A DNA stretch of 64,000 nt, taken from assembly GCA_905160935.1 (NCBI GenBank), contig CAJHZI010000475.1, forward strand, positions 511,001 to 575,000, read 5' to 3'. Every line of letters begins with the position of its first letter. Position 1 is the first letter of the stretch. The stretch is from Enchytraeus crypticus (lineage: Eukaryota > Annelida > Clitellata > Enchytraeida > Enchytraeidae). Below, one piece after another: positions 13,901 through 42,101 of the stretch. Under the pieces are notes generated by a model. The model was not told the DNA's origin and searched no databases. It saw nothing but the letters and a program-made list of their open reading frames with translations. Position numbers and translations under genes: made by a program.

Positions 13901-14567
13901 GAGAAGAGACATCTAGTGAGTATTGTATTGAGATAAGAGACATCGGATGAGTAAGCTAGAGGATAGTGGTGCTAATCCATGCCTGACCACTTCTGCCAGT
14001 AACTTTTGTATGGAAACAGAAATTAAACTTATTGCTGTTTAGCTTTGTTGATATATTTTGAATACTTTGTTGAATTGTTTACTAATCTTTAATTTTTAAC
14101 ATATCTACGGATGTTTTGGTTTCGTACTTGTCTGACCTTTTATTTATAAAATTTAAATTTTGTATTTTGTATTTGTTGCTTGATACTGTAAAGATGTGGA
14201 AGTTCTGTGCGTGCGAAAGCCTAATTGTTATATAAAGCTAAGGGTAACGTCAGTTTCCTCACTCGAAAGCGATGTCAGTGACGGGTGAGCCCAGGATTTG
14301 AACCCGCATATAATAATCCGCGATCGAGTATCTTACCGACATCGCTACTGGCTCCAGCCATAATATATTTAGTATTGCTCTACATAAGAGGTTTCTTTGC
14401 TGTTTCAGCGTCATGTTCTTGGGCCCAATGGCAGAACGATACGTACGATAGCATCGGAGTCTAAGCAGGAGCTAATGAACGCTTTTAGACGGGATCTCTC
14501 GCTGCGGCTAGTGGTGAAGGGTTCCCGTAGTGGCATTATCAGCAGTGCTAAAGAGGGCTATCACTAA
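4926..14567 (+). CDS. ERAL1: ERAL1-like mitochondrial Era GTPase, 11 exons
   Basis: Era-family GTPase that chaperones small-subunit rRNA, in animals the mitochondrial 12S rRNA. Exons read from the sequence: 4926-5145, 5672-5802, 6886-6960, 7797-7843, 8312-8373, 8869-8981, 9528-10610, 11250-11353, 12806-12851, 13835-13915, 14409-14567 (TAA). All phases agree, giving 706 residues. G1 is GAPNAGKS (100-107), the G2 threonines follow KVH (127-128), G3 is DTPG (146-149), G4 is NKVD (215-218, split by an intron), G5 is SA (566-567). The KH domain follows, with LLEHLPDEIPY (613-623) and GPNG (659-662). ATG 4926 is preferred because TTG 4911 is not a normal eukaryotic start; the basic N terminus fits a mitochondrial presequence. 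Odd: about 330 residues of Ser/Asp/Asn-rich sequence between G4 and G5, and four tandem 3' splice sites before exon 6. The orthology is secure; the start codon is less so. Confidence 0.92.
5807..6590. repeat. Minisatellite in ERAL1 intron 2, about 53-bp unit
   Basis: About 14-15 tandem copies of a unit beginning GATGATAATTTAAATGGAAA and containing GTGCATGTTATATATGTAAC. The first unit starts about five bases after the exon 2 donor, and the donor region GGTAAGATGATAATTT resembles the unit boundary GAAAGATGATAATTT. A shortened, rearranged unit lies near 6045-6075. Confidence 0.95.
8730..8885 (+). repeat. Tandem 36-bp repeat carrying the ERAL1 exon 6 3' splice site
   Basis: About four copies of a 36-bp unit ending TTTGTATTTTGTACAGTTGC. 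Each contains a pyrimidine/T-rich stretch and an AG, and each copy leaves the reading frame open, because 36 is a multiple of three and no unit holds a stop. The copy nearest the exon gives an acceptor at 8867-8868 and the best fit to Era proteins (IAVVVDVSH). The first copy reads TATAG instead of TACAG. Confidence 0.9.
9455..9515 (+). mobile_element. Retroelement tail module before ERAL1 exon 7
   Basis: AATAATAATAAAAGGTTTAA followed by CGTCCGTTTCCTCATGCTAGG and GATGTCAAGGACAT. The same module recurs near 11000, 22405-22470, 31640-31700, 45020-45090 and 48020-48070. Here it lies directly upstream of the exon 7 acceptor at 9526-9527 and may provide part of that splice site. Confidence 0.6.
10826..10990 (+). 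mobile_element. LINE 3'-end fragment, family C
   Basis: Translation gives a piece resembling the C terminus of a LINE ORF2 (GRGRPRLGMLDDLK, then AEDREEWRRYIP and a stop), followed by AACCTGCCAGTAGGTAGTGC and ACTAAGAGAGAA. Other copies at 16178, 21510, 27744, 46250 and 52930 share this end. Clade not determined. Confidence 0.65.
11513..11570 (+). mobile_element. Partial family B repeat
   Basis: AATAATAACAACAATTAGAG followed by TGATACTGTCGTCAATGACA and a terminal ACATCGAGCACT; the copy stops after about 58 bases. It lies in an ERAL1 intron. Confidence 0.6.
12297..12805. repeat. 28-bp minisatellite abutting the ERAL1 exon 9 acceptor
   Basis: About 17-18 copies of a unit built from GACATTTAATGATTTTAATT and GTCATTGT, with C/T and G/T variants. 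The final unit runs into the 3' splice site as TCATTATGACAG at 12794-12805, so the acceptor AG is a point-mutated unit (GACATTT replaced by GACAGAC). Confidence 0.95.
12995..13200 (+). mobile_element. Interspersed repeat, family H, with internal tandem copies
   Basis: The copy contains GGCCGGGTTGCAGATGAATG, then a block around TCGTAAAAAGGCGACAATGC repeated three to four times with a 29-bp period, then a CACTAAGATTCAAACCAATG end. Related single-block copies are at 41190-41300 (+), 46595-46690 (-) and 49015-49255 (-). Confidence 0.55.
13572..13806 (+). mobile_element. tRNA-derived SINE, family G (about 235 bp)
   Basis: A tRNA-like head (CAATAGCGTAGGGGTAACGT) and a good B box (GTGGGTTCGAATCCCGGCC) are followed by a tRNA-unrelated body (TCACTGGACTGGTTACACGG, then CATGTGG-like and ATAGTTGATCATTTCACTAT). 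Two further copies at 22075 and 52313 share the whole length, in the same orientation. Confidence 0.75.
14235..14360 (-). mobile_element. tRNA-derived SINE, family A
   Basis: On the minus strand: TGGCTGGAGCCAGTAGCGAT, a tRNA-like region, B box GGGTTCAAATCCTGGGCTC, and the tail GAGTGAGGAAACTGACGTTA. It lies in the last ERAL1 intron. Confidence 0.75.
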
Positions 14568-14569
14568 AT

Positions 14570-14860
14570 TATCTGTACCACTGGATTAACTGTACCCTGA
14601 ATCATCTGTAACACTGGATCAACCGTACCACTGGACTAACTGTACCACTTAATTAACTGTACCACTTGATTAACTGTACCACTGGATTAACTGTACCACT
14701 GAATCAACTGTACCACTGGATTAACTGTACTACTGGATTAATTGTACCACTGAATCAACTGTACCACTGGAATAATTGTGCCCTGAATTAACTGTACACT
14801 GAATCAACTCTACCACTGAATCATCTCTACCACTGAATCATCTCTAGCCTTAAGCAAGCT
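14570..14860. repeat. 17-bp minisatellite starting at the ERAL1 stop codon
   Basis: About 16 diverged units of TACCACTGGATTAACTG occupy the start of the 3' UTR, beginning three bases after the TAA. Variants replace GGATTAAC with GAATCAAC or GAATCATC. Confidence 0.9.
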
Positions 14861-15030
14861 AGTGTATTCTTCCTTGTTATATTGGTAGCAGTCGGTGTAG
14901 ATTTATTTACCTAAGTCACACTGAGAACAGCTTTAGAGGCTTAGGGAAGTGGACTCTACACTGTCTGTGAACAAAGAGGAGAATTTCAGAGCTATTCATA
15001 AAGAACTGACTCTAGAGTCTCTCTACAAGA

Positions 15031-15036
15031 AATAAA
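15031..15036 (+). promoter_or_regulatory. Possible ERAL1 polyadenylation signal
   Basis: AATAAA about 465 bases after the ERAL1 stop codon is the first strong hexamer downstream. Position is reasonable but there is no transcript evidence. Confidence 0.35.
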
Positions 15037-15511
15037 CCTGAACATTTATTTCAGGTACAAGCTAATTCTAAACTGTTGAATAAGATCTATTAGGGAAGAT
15101 ATGATGTGTAAATATTTGTTAAGAAACAAATCTTTATACGATTGAATATTATAATTAAAAAGTTAATGAAGAATCGCACTGGAAATGAATGTGTACATTT
15201 ATTTCAGGTACAAGCGAATACTTTACACACGCGCAGACAGCATACACGTGCCTACGTGATATATACAATTAAATTAATATAAAACTATTTAACGTCCGTT
15301 ACTTAACCTGAAGGTTGGTGCGATACTAATTGCACAGTTAATAAGTCGATTTATTGATTGGTATCTATATCAGAGTATTTCATACGAGCAGTCTAGCTCA
15401 CTTCACGCCAGTATTCTATGAGATATACAGGCTGATAAACTAAAACCATCTTCATCAACTCGCGATATGCCAATTTTAAACAATAATCACATACATGTGT
15501 GTGTAAAAGAC

Positions 15512-15635
15512 AGCTGGTAAAGCTAATGTTAACGTCAGTTTCCTCACTTGAAAGTGATGTCAGTGACAGGCGAGCCCAGGATTTGAACCCCGCACATACT
15601 GATCCGCGTTCGAATGTCTTACCGACATCGCTCCA
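15512..15635 (-). mobile_element. tRNA-derived SINE, family A, 5'-truncated
   Basis: The tail AACTGACGTTAACATTAGCT, a changed B box (GGGTTCAAATCCTGGGCTC) and most of the head are present; the first approximately 12 bases of the family are missing. Confidence 0.7.
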
Positions 15636-15751
15636 GATGTGTCACAATTCAGAAGATGAAGCGAAACATTCGAGTTCAACGTCTGTTTTCAGTACTGAAC
15701 GGGTCAAAGAACATGGGTCTCGCTGTATAAAATAGAGAATTCTAATATTCT

Positions 15752-15832
15752 ATATCTTGTCCTCGCTGGGTCTCGAACCTACGGCGTCCAGTGAGTAAAG
15801 CTAATGGGTTACTAACTCATCCATCCAGCTGC
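15752..15832 (-). mobile_element. tRNA-like sequence (SINE head or tRNA pseudogene)
   Basis: Minus strand shows an A-box-like GCTGGATGGATGAGTTAGTA and a B box GTAGGTTCGAGACCCAGC at plausible spacing. I could not fold a full cloverleaf with a matched acceptor stem, so a tRNA-derived repeat is likelier than a working tRNA gene. Confidence 0.4.
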
Positions 15833-16177
15833 TACAATTTACGAGAAAAAGAAACGAATTGTACACACACGTGGTTTAAATATGTCATCCAGCTTTGTCA
15901 ACACAGTTTTTCTTATCAACCGTATCCTGTAAGATTTACACGTAGCATACTGAATTAACAAACGTGATGAAAATATCAGAATTAAAAGTCTAAGTTTACA
16001 TCGATTCTGTTGTACTATTAATAACAACCTTCTTCCTTTCAATTTGTAGTTGATTAAATACGGAATAATCAATAGGTACAGATAGACAGCTGATAAATGT
16101 ATTAAGAAATAGGAAGAGTTGGTTACGACACATTCTAAAGGGAAAAGTCTATTTAAAAAGGTCACAGAAGATAGAAT

Positions 16178-16322
16178 GGAAGGAAATAGAGGCAGAGGCA
16201 GGCCGAGATTAGGTATGTTAGATGATTTAAAGACCCACGCATATCTGGAAATGAAGAGGAAGGCGGAAGACAGAGAAGTGTGGGAGCGCTATATAACATG
16301 AACCTGCCGGTAGGCAGGGCAC

Positions 16323-16356
<34 letters not shown>
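16178..16356 (+). mobile_element. LINE 3'-end fragment, family C, with (GA)n tail
   Basis: Encodes RGRGRPRLGMLDDLK and KAEDREVWERYIT before a stop, then AACCTGCCGGTAGGCAGGGC and ACTAAGAGAGAG running into a GA microsatellite of about 30 bases. This is the clearest copy of the family's coding end and tail. Confidence 0.7.
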
Positions 16357-16359
<3 letters not shown>

Positions 16360-16918
16360 CAACAGGTTGATTTCTGAACACATTAGGAATTACTCCGGTT
16401 GGACTATAGCTCTACTGATGAATCAACTCTAAATATTTACTTCACACTTTGCGCTTCGAGTTGAAAATTTACAAACAACCATCCAAGCATATCTATGAGT
16501 TTATGGTCTCGCTGGCAGTACAACGAATATTTAACGTTCGTTTTCTCACCTGCAGATGACGTTACGAACGCAAGCAGAGTAATTAAAGCAATGATAATCA
16601 AGAACACGTAAACATTTCCTAGCGACAGAATCAAACTACAAGTGACAATTTCGTTACAAACAAATTCTGTGACAATTTATTGACAAATACTTGACAATCA
16701 TACGTGTGATAATTTTCATAACACTCGATAGTGACCTACTGACAATTTGTGACCAATGCGTGACAGCGTCAAATGTGCAACAATTCTGTGACAAAGACCT
16801 GTCGCGGATAATACACATAAGTGATAAGTAATGTGATAACATATAAACCATTTGACATCTTCACACAGATTAGGATGACAATGGATTGAACTCCATCCAT
16901 ATTCAATGATTTAAAAAG

Positions 16919-17052
16919 GCTGGTAACGCTAATGCTAACGTCAGTTTCCCCACTTGAAAGCGATGTCAGTAACGGGCGAGCCCGAGATTTGAACCCCGCA
17001 CATACTGATCCGTGGTCGAGTATCTTACCGACATCGGCACTGGCTCCAGCCA
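16919..17052 (-). mobile_element. tRNA-derived SINE, family A, near full length
   Basis: Minus strand: TGGCTGGAGCCAGTGCCGAT, GGGTTCAAATCTCGGGCTCG, and tail GAAACTGACGTTAGCATTAG ending AGCGTTACCAGCC. Full family length of about 135 bases. Confidence 0.8.
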
Positions 17053-17352
17053 ATGATTAAACGGTTCAAAGCATATATTCATGTCAAGTAATAGTGTGAT
17101 AAAACCTTGCAGTATATGTGAGATAAATGTGAAAAGTGCGGATCTAATTATATACGATATTTATTAGAATAAAAACAGACGCGAGACATTATGTGATAAA
17201 CTCTAGAGAGTGAAAGAATGGATTCCAGTTACATTATATTAGTAGAATAATTAATATATTAAGTTACAAACACACATACATACAACACAGACATGCACAC
17301 AGATATAGCCATATAGAGACGAATAGGTAACAACATTAATACACTGACAATT

Positions 17353-17366
17353 ACACACACACACAC

Positions 17367-17436
<70 letters not shown>

Positions 17437-17450
17437 GTACATATATATAG
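17353..17450. repeat. (CA)n and (TA)n microsatellite
   Basis: Short CA run followed by about 70 bases of TA repeats with interruptions. Confidence 0.95.
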
Positions 17451-19969
17451 TAAATAATATTGTATATTTATTATATTTATAAGTAAATAATATTAAAGAA
17501 TCTTATTTACACTATACAGTAATATATAAAGATATACATGATCCCATCCTATCAAACAGTACACTAGAAACACCATGCCACATATATTGTGCAGTATAAA
17601 ATTAGACTCTACATAAAGACGACTAAATTTCAATCCAAGACACTATCTAACACTTTACAATAAATGGTTAAAACTTCTGGCAGTCTAATCAACTTCAATA
17701 CCAGTACTTCTGCTCATTCACCCGTCAATCAGCATATAATACAGTAGGCCCATATGTTATACATTACTTGCATTTTGTCAAACTTAATGCCTGTTTTCAT
17801 CACCCGAAGGGGACAGAGGAGACAGGAGGGCCTGGGATTGGAAACGTGCACCTATGGACCCTGCATCGAGACCCAGACCATTAAACAACCATGCACGCAG
17901 ATAGTGAATACATATAGATAGAGATATACAGATATAGATAGATATAGATAGATAGAGAATACAGTGAATAGAGAATACGCAGATAGAGAATACAGTGCCG
18001 TCATAATGCTCATACAGTACTTGTCAACTTATTTACACAAATAACATACAGATCAACGAGTATTCTAGAATTAACATTGAAGATTGTAGAAAACTGTAAA
18101 GCTATACTGCCATCAACACACAATCAAGCCTTATTGCAATCAAATAAAATAGAAGACCCCGAATCATTAACTAAGTGAAATCATTAACTTAGTGTCAGCA
18201 TCTGCTTGTTAGTCACATTACAGCAAGCACAACGTACTATACTACAGGCGCCTCACAATCTAATTAATAGAAACTAAATTGAAAGCAGGAAACTCTGGAT
18301 TGATTCTTGAACACAATTATATCAGCACGGAAAGTCATTCTTAGACAAGGAAATTAAAACGCCTTGCTGAAGGCTGCAACCCGATGCTCAAAACGATTGC
18401 AAGGACAATAAACTGGAGAAAAATGGAGAGAAAAGAATGACAACATAAAGTGCTAGGGACAAGAGAGAGTGTGGTGCCACTACCGTCCAAATCAAAAACT
18501 GTACAACACAGAACGCAAATAGTTTTCTATCAAATTAAACATGGAAACTCTGCAGATAAAGTAAACATATAAATCGTACAGATAATGGCAGGGTGAACAA
18601 TTAAAAACTGACGATATGCATCTTAGCCTTATAAATAGATAATTTTCATAAGTAGATAATTTTCATAATAAAAATAGCAAAGGAAATAGATTTAAATAAC
18701 GTATTCTTATCATTTATAGTCAGGCCAATTACCAATGCTTATCACGACATAGAAGTCTTTTCGCTCAATTTTCAATTGCCATCTATGAACTATAAAGAAA
18801 TTACAAGTCTGTTTTCACACCTAAAAGCGATTTCTCTTATTTTCTCTTCACGAGTGCTACAGAATTTTTCTACTCACATGTAATAGGATCATAATTATTT
18901 CTAGCATAATTGATAATAAACTATGAAGTAATTCTGCAAAGCGTTATCACATGTAATTATTACACCTTGAGAACACTAAATGTAATTATCACAAGCAGTA
19001 TTACAGGATATTACAATAAGCAATAGGTAATTCAGTAGGAGATTACAGACAACTATTAACAGAAGCAGTAGGATGTTTAGAATTAAAGCTAATAGGTAAT
19101 CAAGTCGCTGCTATCAGCTATTTACAGGCTCAGGGCACTCACAGGCGATATTGGTTATAACACGGCACACATTTAGACAGCAATCAACAGTAACTAGCAA
19201 AGATCTCAGCCTGGGCTCGATCTTTGAGCCTCGTCGTCGAATAGCAGCTGTGTTAAGTATTTGATACACACCCTAGCATTATTATCTCATCAGATTAATC
19301 TTATCAGATTAATCTTATCCGGTTATTCTTAACAGATTATTCTCACTAGATGAATCTTATCAGATTAATCTGATCATATTAATCTGATACAGCACACAAC
19401 ATACTTATAACGGTTATCCATGATGACGCCCAGCACTTTCACCAGGCAAACACCTGACAGATAGCTCAGCATGTACGCACTCTCAATATCGATATAAAAA
19501 TCTAATTTCTTAATCAATAATCGTCCAAGCTGCTCTCCAGCACCTTTTAGCAAATATGGTAGTCATATTGGATAGTATGTGGCGAATTCTTCAGCGCAAC
19601 AATCGGTCAGCTTATACAAGCATATAGTCTATATACAAGTCAGCGTACAGAATTCAATGACATGACACGGTCCAATGAATTGGCAGCATTTTTACACAGC
19701 ATACTTTATATAACAACAGCGCAGGTAATTACTACTGTTTACTAACGACGTTTTAAGTAATCTGGTACTAGATAAATGTTCTAAAAATCTTAAAAAACGT
19801 GAAATTAACGATAGGACATGCAATTCTGCGAAACACTTCCTATGCAAAAGCCAATCAGCGAGTACGCTCAATCATTGAATGAATTGAGGCTGAGAATTAG
19901 AGTGAGTCAGGTCAGGATTAGCACCCAAGTACTGATCAGTTATTAGAGAGGACTGGCCTGTGCAAACTA

Positions 19970-20219
19970 GAAGTAGACTGAGCGGTATAGAAGAGAGGTT
20001 AGCGGCGGGTGGTGAGCTAAGCTAAATAATGAGCTAATAAATAATGACATATAATAATAATTAAAATATATTATATATAATATATTATTATATATAACTA
20101 TAATATAATTAAAATATAATTATGTTATTATATATAATTATAATATAATTGTAATATAAGAATGATAGTTATAAATAATGAATAGTATATATATATATAT
20201 AATGAGTTAATAGTGAATA

Positions 20220-20266
<47 letters not shown>

Positions 20267-20720
20267 ATGAGTTAATTGGAAGTATACTGGGCGGTATAGA
20301 AGAGAGATTAGCGGGGAGTGGTGCGCTCAGATAAATAATGAGTTAATAAATAGCGATATATATATATATATATAATATATTATATTATTATATATAATTA
20401 TAATGTAATTATAATAATTATAATATAAGAATTATAATAATAAATACTGAATAATAAATATATAATGAGTTAATAATGAATAGTAAATAACGAGTTAATT
20501 AGAAGTAGTCTGACGGGAATAGAAGAGAGATTAAAATGATATAAATAATAATTATATATAATTCTTATATAATTATAATTACTTAATATAAGAATGATAG
20601 CAATAAATACTGAATAATAAATATATAATGAATTAATAATGAATAATAAATAATGAGTTAATTAAAAGTATGCTGAGCGGTATAGAAGAAAGATTAGCGG
20701 TAAGTGATAAGCCAAAGAAT
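19970..20720. repeat. Four imperfect copies of a 150-310 bp repeat
   Basis: The landmark GGTATAGAAGAGAGATTAGC (or GGAATAGAAGAGAGATTA) recurs at about 19985, 20290, 20515 and 20680, each followed by AATAATGAGTTAATAAATA and long TA/TAATTATAA tracts. A (TA)n run lies at 20220-20262. The block sits downstream of FBXO11. Confidence 0.75.
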
Positions 20721-20854
20721 GAATTAATTAGAAGAACCAATCAGGAAAATTACTCTGACAGCTATAGAAACAAAAAAAAAACCAATGAGCCAGCTAGCAC
20801 TGTGCCGTAAACAATAACGCCTAGAATGGGGAGATGAAAGAACAACGTCAATAA

Positions 20855-20860
20855 TTTATT
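20855..20860 (-). promoter_or_regulatory. Possible FBXO11 polyadenylation signal
   Basis: AATAAA on the minus strand, about 140 bases after the FBXO11 stop. No transcript support. Confidence 0.4.
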
Positions 20861-20913
20861 AGCGAGTAGAAAACTAAACGATGATAATAATTTAGCCTAG
20901 ACGTGAATATATG

Positions 20914-20998
20914 ACGTCAGTTGACGAGCAGCCTGTGAGACTTCATGGGTGGGGCGGAGTCATAGAGAGTGTCAGTGATTGGGCGAGAGGAGATGACG
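20914..20998 (-). repeat. Tandem copy of the FBXO11 C-terminal coding end
   Basis: About 80 bases directly after the stop codon repeat the last coding bases at 20994-21075: both contain CCCATG-like GTCTCACA blocks, GTCAACTGACGTCAT and the CACTGACACTCTCTATGACT block. The copy has small changes and lies in the 3' UTR, so it should not be translated. Confidence 0.85.
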
Positions 20999-38701
<17,703 letters not shown>

Positions 38702-39541
38702 ACGGTTATAATGGTTAAACTAATCTCAGGCAGTAGTTAAATTAGGCAAAATTGTTTAATTAGTTAAGCAAAATAGTTGTTAAATTATTTCTCGCATTCT
38801 CCCATTAATTCATTCTAACAACACTAGTGTTTTCTATTGTAAATTATTGTCTTGGCTTCCGTTGACTTGATTCTAACTGCTGTTGGCCTAATATTTTATT
38901 ACTCCTCTACTGTTATAATTTGAAATTTAATTAGTCCTCTTTAGATTCCAATTTTTGTTCCCATTAACATGTTATTGTTTAAATATAATTTAACCTAGAA
39001 TATAAGGTTCGTTGGCTCTAATGTGTTTCAGTAAATTTAAACAAAATTAGTTCTAGTCTAGTCACAAAAATTCACGTCAATAAATATATTTCAACGGCAG
39101 TCATTTTACCCTATTGAGATTTTATACATTTGGATCCAGATTCAATAACATAGTTTAGTTTCGAATTTTTTAATATAAAGCATTCGAAATAACAGCAAAG
39201 TTAAAGCGGTTTTAATAATATTAACATGCATAATGGTGAAATGATCAGCTATATATATGTTTATGCAGGCCCGGATTAATCGGGTGGCAGTGGGGGCAAA
39301 TGCTCCCGGCTCCAGTTTCCAGACCGGCCCCCGTCAAAGTATTAGCAAAAAATGTACTTGGGTAACCTTTTGTCTTGATATTTGATTTTATTACTATATT
39401 GCAAAATGAACCCATAATGTCGGGCGGGGCCGGAACCCGGAACAATCTTTTCCAACATCCAGATTTTTATGACTAGAAACATGAGGAGCGTGCAGCCTCA
39501 CATCATGGAAAAAGTGTAGCACATTGAGCTGAAGCAGTTAT

Positions 39542-39670
39542 AGTGTTCTAGTGCTCTGCCTAGCTGCACGTCCAACGCATCTAATTTAATTCCTATCACG
39601 TGCTGCTTTTACGCTCATAAAGGACCACTCCATCGATTAACTAGTTGATTCATTCATAATAAAAGACTTG
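39542..39670 (-). mobile_element. Diverged family D fragment
   Basis: Minus strand shows AATGAATCAACTAGTTAATC, ATGGAGTGGTCCTTTATGAG and a worn GGACGTGCAGCTAGGCAGAG end with CACTAG. Confidence 0.45.
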
Positions 39671-39908
39671 ACTTTATCCATACCAAATATAATGTGGCCC
39701 GTAGCTAATTGTGATTATTATGGCTTCTGGGCTGGTTTCCCGTTGCCTTCTCCAATTTCTGCTCAGTACGACTCTTAAGACACACGCAGTTAACGATTGT
39801 TTTATTTTTTAGCGGTGTCCCGGATACATCACGAGTAATAGGCCTATCTTGTAAAATTCAGAAAAGTTGATATCATGTACACTTATTTATTAAGCGACAA
39901 AACCTAAA

Positions 39909-40006
39909 GAGCTAATGTTAATGTCAGTTTCCTCACCCCAAAGCGATGTCAGTGGCGGACGAGCACAGGATTTGAACCCCGTACATACTGATACGCGGTC
40001 GAATAT
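39909..40006 (-). mobile_element. tRNA-derived SINE, family A, 5'-truncated
   Basis: Tail TGAGGAAACTGACATTAACA and B box GGGGTTCAAATCCTGTGCTC are present; the head beyond ATTCGACCGCG is missing. Confidence 0.7.
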
Positions 40007-40165
40007 ATAATCTATATACATGTATAGTGCTCTGTATAGCGCTATAGATAATTAGATTTGTTCAAAATATAAGAGAGTTTAAATAATAGTTTAAATGATT
40101 TTTCACATTGCGCAATTTATACAATTCTCAATATCAATAAATCCTCCACCAATGTGTAGACATAC

Positions 40166-40285
40166 AGTGCTGCTGTCGTCCATGACAACATCGAATACTA
40201 TTGAAAGAAATCCAAGCCGATGAGTAAAAGAAGGTCCAAAACAATGCAAATTACAAAATCTCAAAAATCAGTCCAAAGATAGCCT
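40166..40285 (+). mobile_element. Interspersed repeat, family B
   Basis: ACAGTGCTGCTGTCGTCCAT, AAATCCAAGCCGATGAGTAA and GGTCCAAAACAATGCAAATT to CAGTCCAAAG. Confidence 0.65.
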
Positions 40286-40399
40286 GCGTACATCTCATTC
40301 AAAAATTAGTTGAGAGAAATTAAATGATATGAAAAGTCAGTCTTTACTAGGCTTAGGCCTATAATTCAGCAGCGATTGGACCTGTTGTAGGAAAGCGTA

Positions 40400-41030
40400 A
40401 CAGTGGTCATACACGATCCGCTTTGCCATCAAATTTATCTGTTCAGCTATCTGAAGAGCCGTACGTTGATTTGACCTGGTATATACAGGAAGGCCGTGTA
40501 ACAGTGGTCATACACGATCAGCTTTGCCATCAAATTTATCTGTTCAGATATCTGTCTCAGATGTCTGTTCAGAAATATGTTCAGATATCTGTTCAGATAT
40601 CTGATGAGATATATTCGATCGTGTACGTATGGGCTCGTCGATTTTGAAAACTGACGAGAGAACCGATAACTTATACCTATTTATCTTATTTAACCGATAA
40701 CTTATCCCCACACACGGTCAAATTTAACTGTTTAAACTTAAGCTTATCTGATATCTTTTCAGTTAAATTTGATCGTGTATGGACTCGTTAACGGCGTAGT
40801 AGCTTATTTCAGCCGTTAATGGGGCCTGGCGTAAGACGGCGGCGTAACGGCGTAGTAGATTTTTCAATCGTTGATTGGCCTGGCCTAAAAGCGTAGTAGC
40901 TTATTTCAGCCGTTGATTGGGTATGGCGTAGGAAGGTGGCGTAACGGCGTAGTAGCTTATTTGAGTCGTTGAATTGGCCTGGCGTAGGAAGGTGGTGTAA
41001 CGGCGTAGTAGCCCTGTTTATCGCGAGAGT
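40400..41030. repeat. Two diverged tandem repeats
   Basis: At 40400-40600 a block around GTCATACACGATCAGCTTTG occurs twice, followed by TCAGATATCTG units. At 40795-41015 a roughly 60-bp unit containing GGCGTAGTAGCTTATTTCAG and CGTTGATTGG recurs about four times. Open frames on the minus strand follow this period. Confidence 0.8.
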
Positions 41031-41374
41031 TCTCCAAGGCAAGGATGGGCGGAGACACGAGCCTCGTTACCAGTCCTGGACACCAGTCAACCAAATACGA
41101 TCAATCAGCTAAACTCTTTCAGTGATGAGACAGAGTTAATCTTTTAAAATTGTGTTTATTAATTAAATAAACTAAATCCCCGTGTTGTGCCCGGGTTGTT
41201 AGAAGAATTGACCAACCCGTGACTGTACGTGTCGTAGAAGGCGACTAAAGCACTAAAATCCATACCAACGTCAGAAAGGGCATTCGGTTGGTAAGCTCCT
41301 AGGATCCAGAAATTGCTAAGAAATTTTAACGAATGGAAAGTCTCAAATAGGGGATTGTAAATATACTAAATGAG

Positions 41375-42092
41375 CTGAGGATTTAGAGGAAGAGTTTAGC
41401 TGAGGACTTAGAGGAAGCGTCTAGCTGAGGATTCAGAGGAAGAGTTTAGTGAGGATTTAGAGGAAGAGTCTAGCTGAGGATTTAGAGGAAGAGTCTAGCT
41501 GAGGATTTAGAGGAAGAGTCTAGCTGAGGATTTAGAGGAAGAGTCTAGCTGAGGATTTATAGGAAGAGTCTAGCTGAGGATTTAGAGGAAGAGTTTAGTG
41601 AGGATTTAGAGGAAGAGTCTAGCTGAGGATTTAGAGGAAGAGTCTAGCTGAGGATTTAGAGGAAGAGTCTAGCTGAGGATTTAGAGGAAGAGTCTAGCTG
41701 AGGATTTATAGGAAGAGTCTAGCTGAGGATTTAGAGGAAAAGTATAGCTGAGGATTTAGAGGAAGAGTATAGCTGAGGATTTAGAGGAAGAGTATAGCTG
41801 AGGATTTAGAGGAAGAGTCTAGCTGAGGATTTAGAGGAAGAGTCTAGCTGAGGATTTATAGGAAGAGTCTAGCTGAGGATTTAGAGGAAAAGTTTAGCTG
41901 AGGATTTAGAGGAAGACTTAAGCTGAGGATTTAGAGGAAGACTCTAGCTGAGGATTTAGAGGAAGAGTATAGCTGAGGATTTAGAGGAAGACTCTAGCTG
42001 AGGATTTAGAGGAAGACTCTGGCTGAGGATTTAGAGGAAGAGTATAGTTGAGGATTTAGAGGAAGAGTATAGCTGAGGATTTAGAGGAAGAG
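41375..42092. repeat. 25-bp minisatellite starting at the Tec-like SH2 donor
   Basis: About 29 units of GAGGATTTAGAGGAAGAGTC with TAGCT. It starts about eight bases into the intron after the last visible exon. On the minus strand each unit reads CTCTTCCTCTAAATCCTCAG, a pyrimidine-rich stretch with a possible branch site and AG, so every unit resembles a 3' splice site. Confidence 0.95.
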
Positions 42093-42101
42093 TTGATCTA
42101 C

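Larger units (their letters stand above)
14861..20900. other. Gene-free, repeat-rich interval between convergent ERAL1 and FBXO11
   Basis: No exon is recognisable. Contents are SINE and LINE fragments, TA and GA microsatellites and, from about 19970, a roughly 200-300 bp repeat. From 17.5 to 19.9 kb I see only unique AT-rich sequence plus short GATTAATCTTATCA repeats near 19270-19390. Confidence 0.55.
38702..42101. other. Gap between FBXO11 start and the last Tec-like exon
   Basis: This 3.4 kb should hold the FBXO11 promoter and, if the neighbouring gene were normal, the end of SH2 and a kinase domain. I see neither an HRDLAARN-type nor a DFG-type motif on the minus strand. Contents are a SINE fragment, a family B repeat, family H and D fragments and three tandem repeats. 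Confidence 0.6.

Noticed and set aside
15752-15832. Functional tRNA gene
   Set aside because: A and B boxes are present but I could not pair an acceptor stem, and similar tRNA-like heads in the window belong to SINEs.
40809-41042. Frame with repeated TTPLRRRLTPG, considered as a missing Tec-like exon
   Set aside because: It follows a 60-bp tandem repeat and has no similarity to SH2 or kinase sequence.
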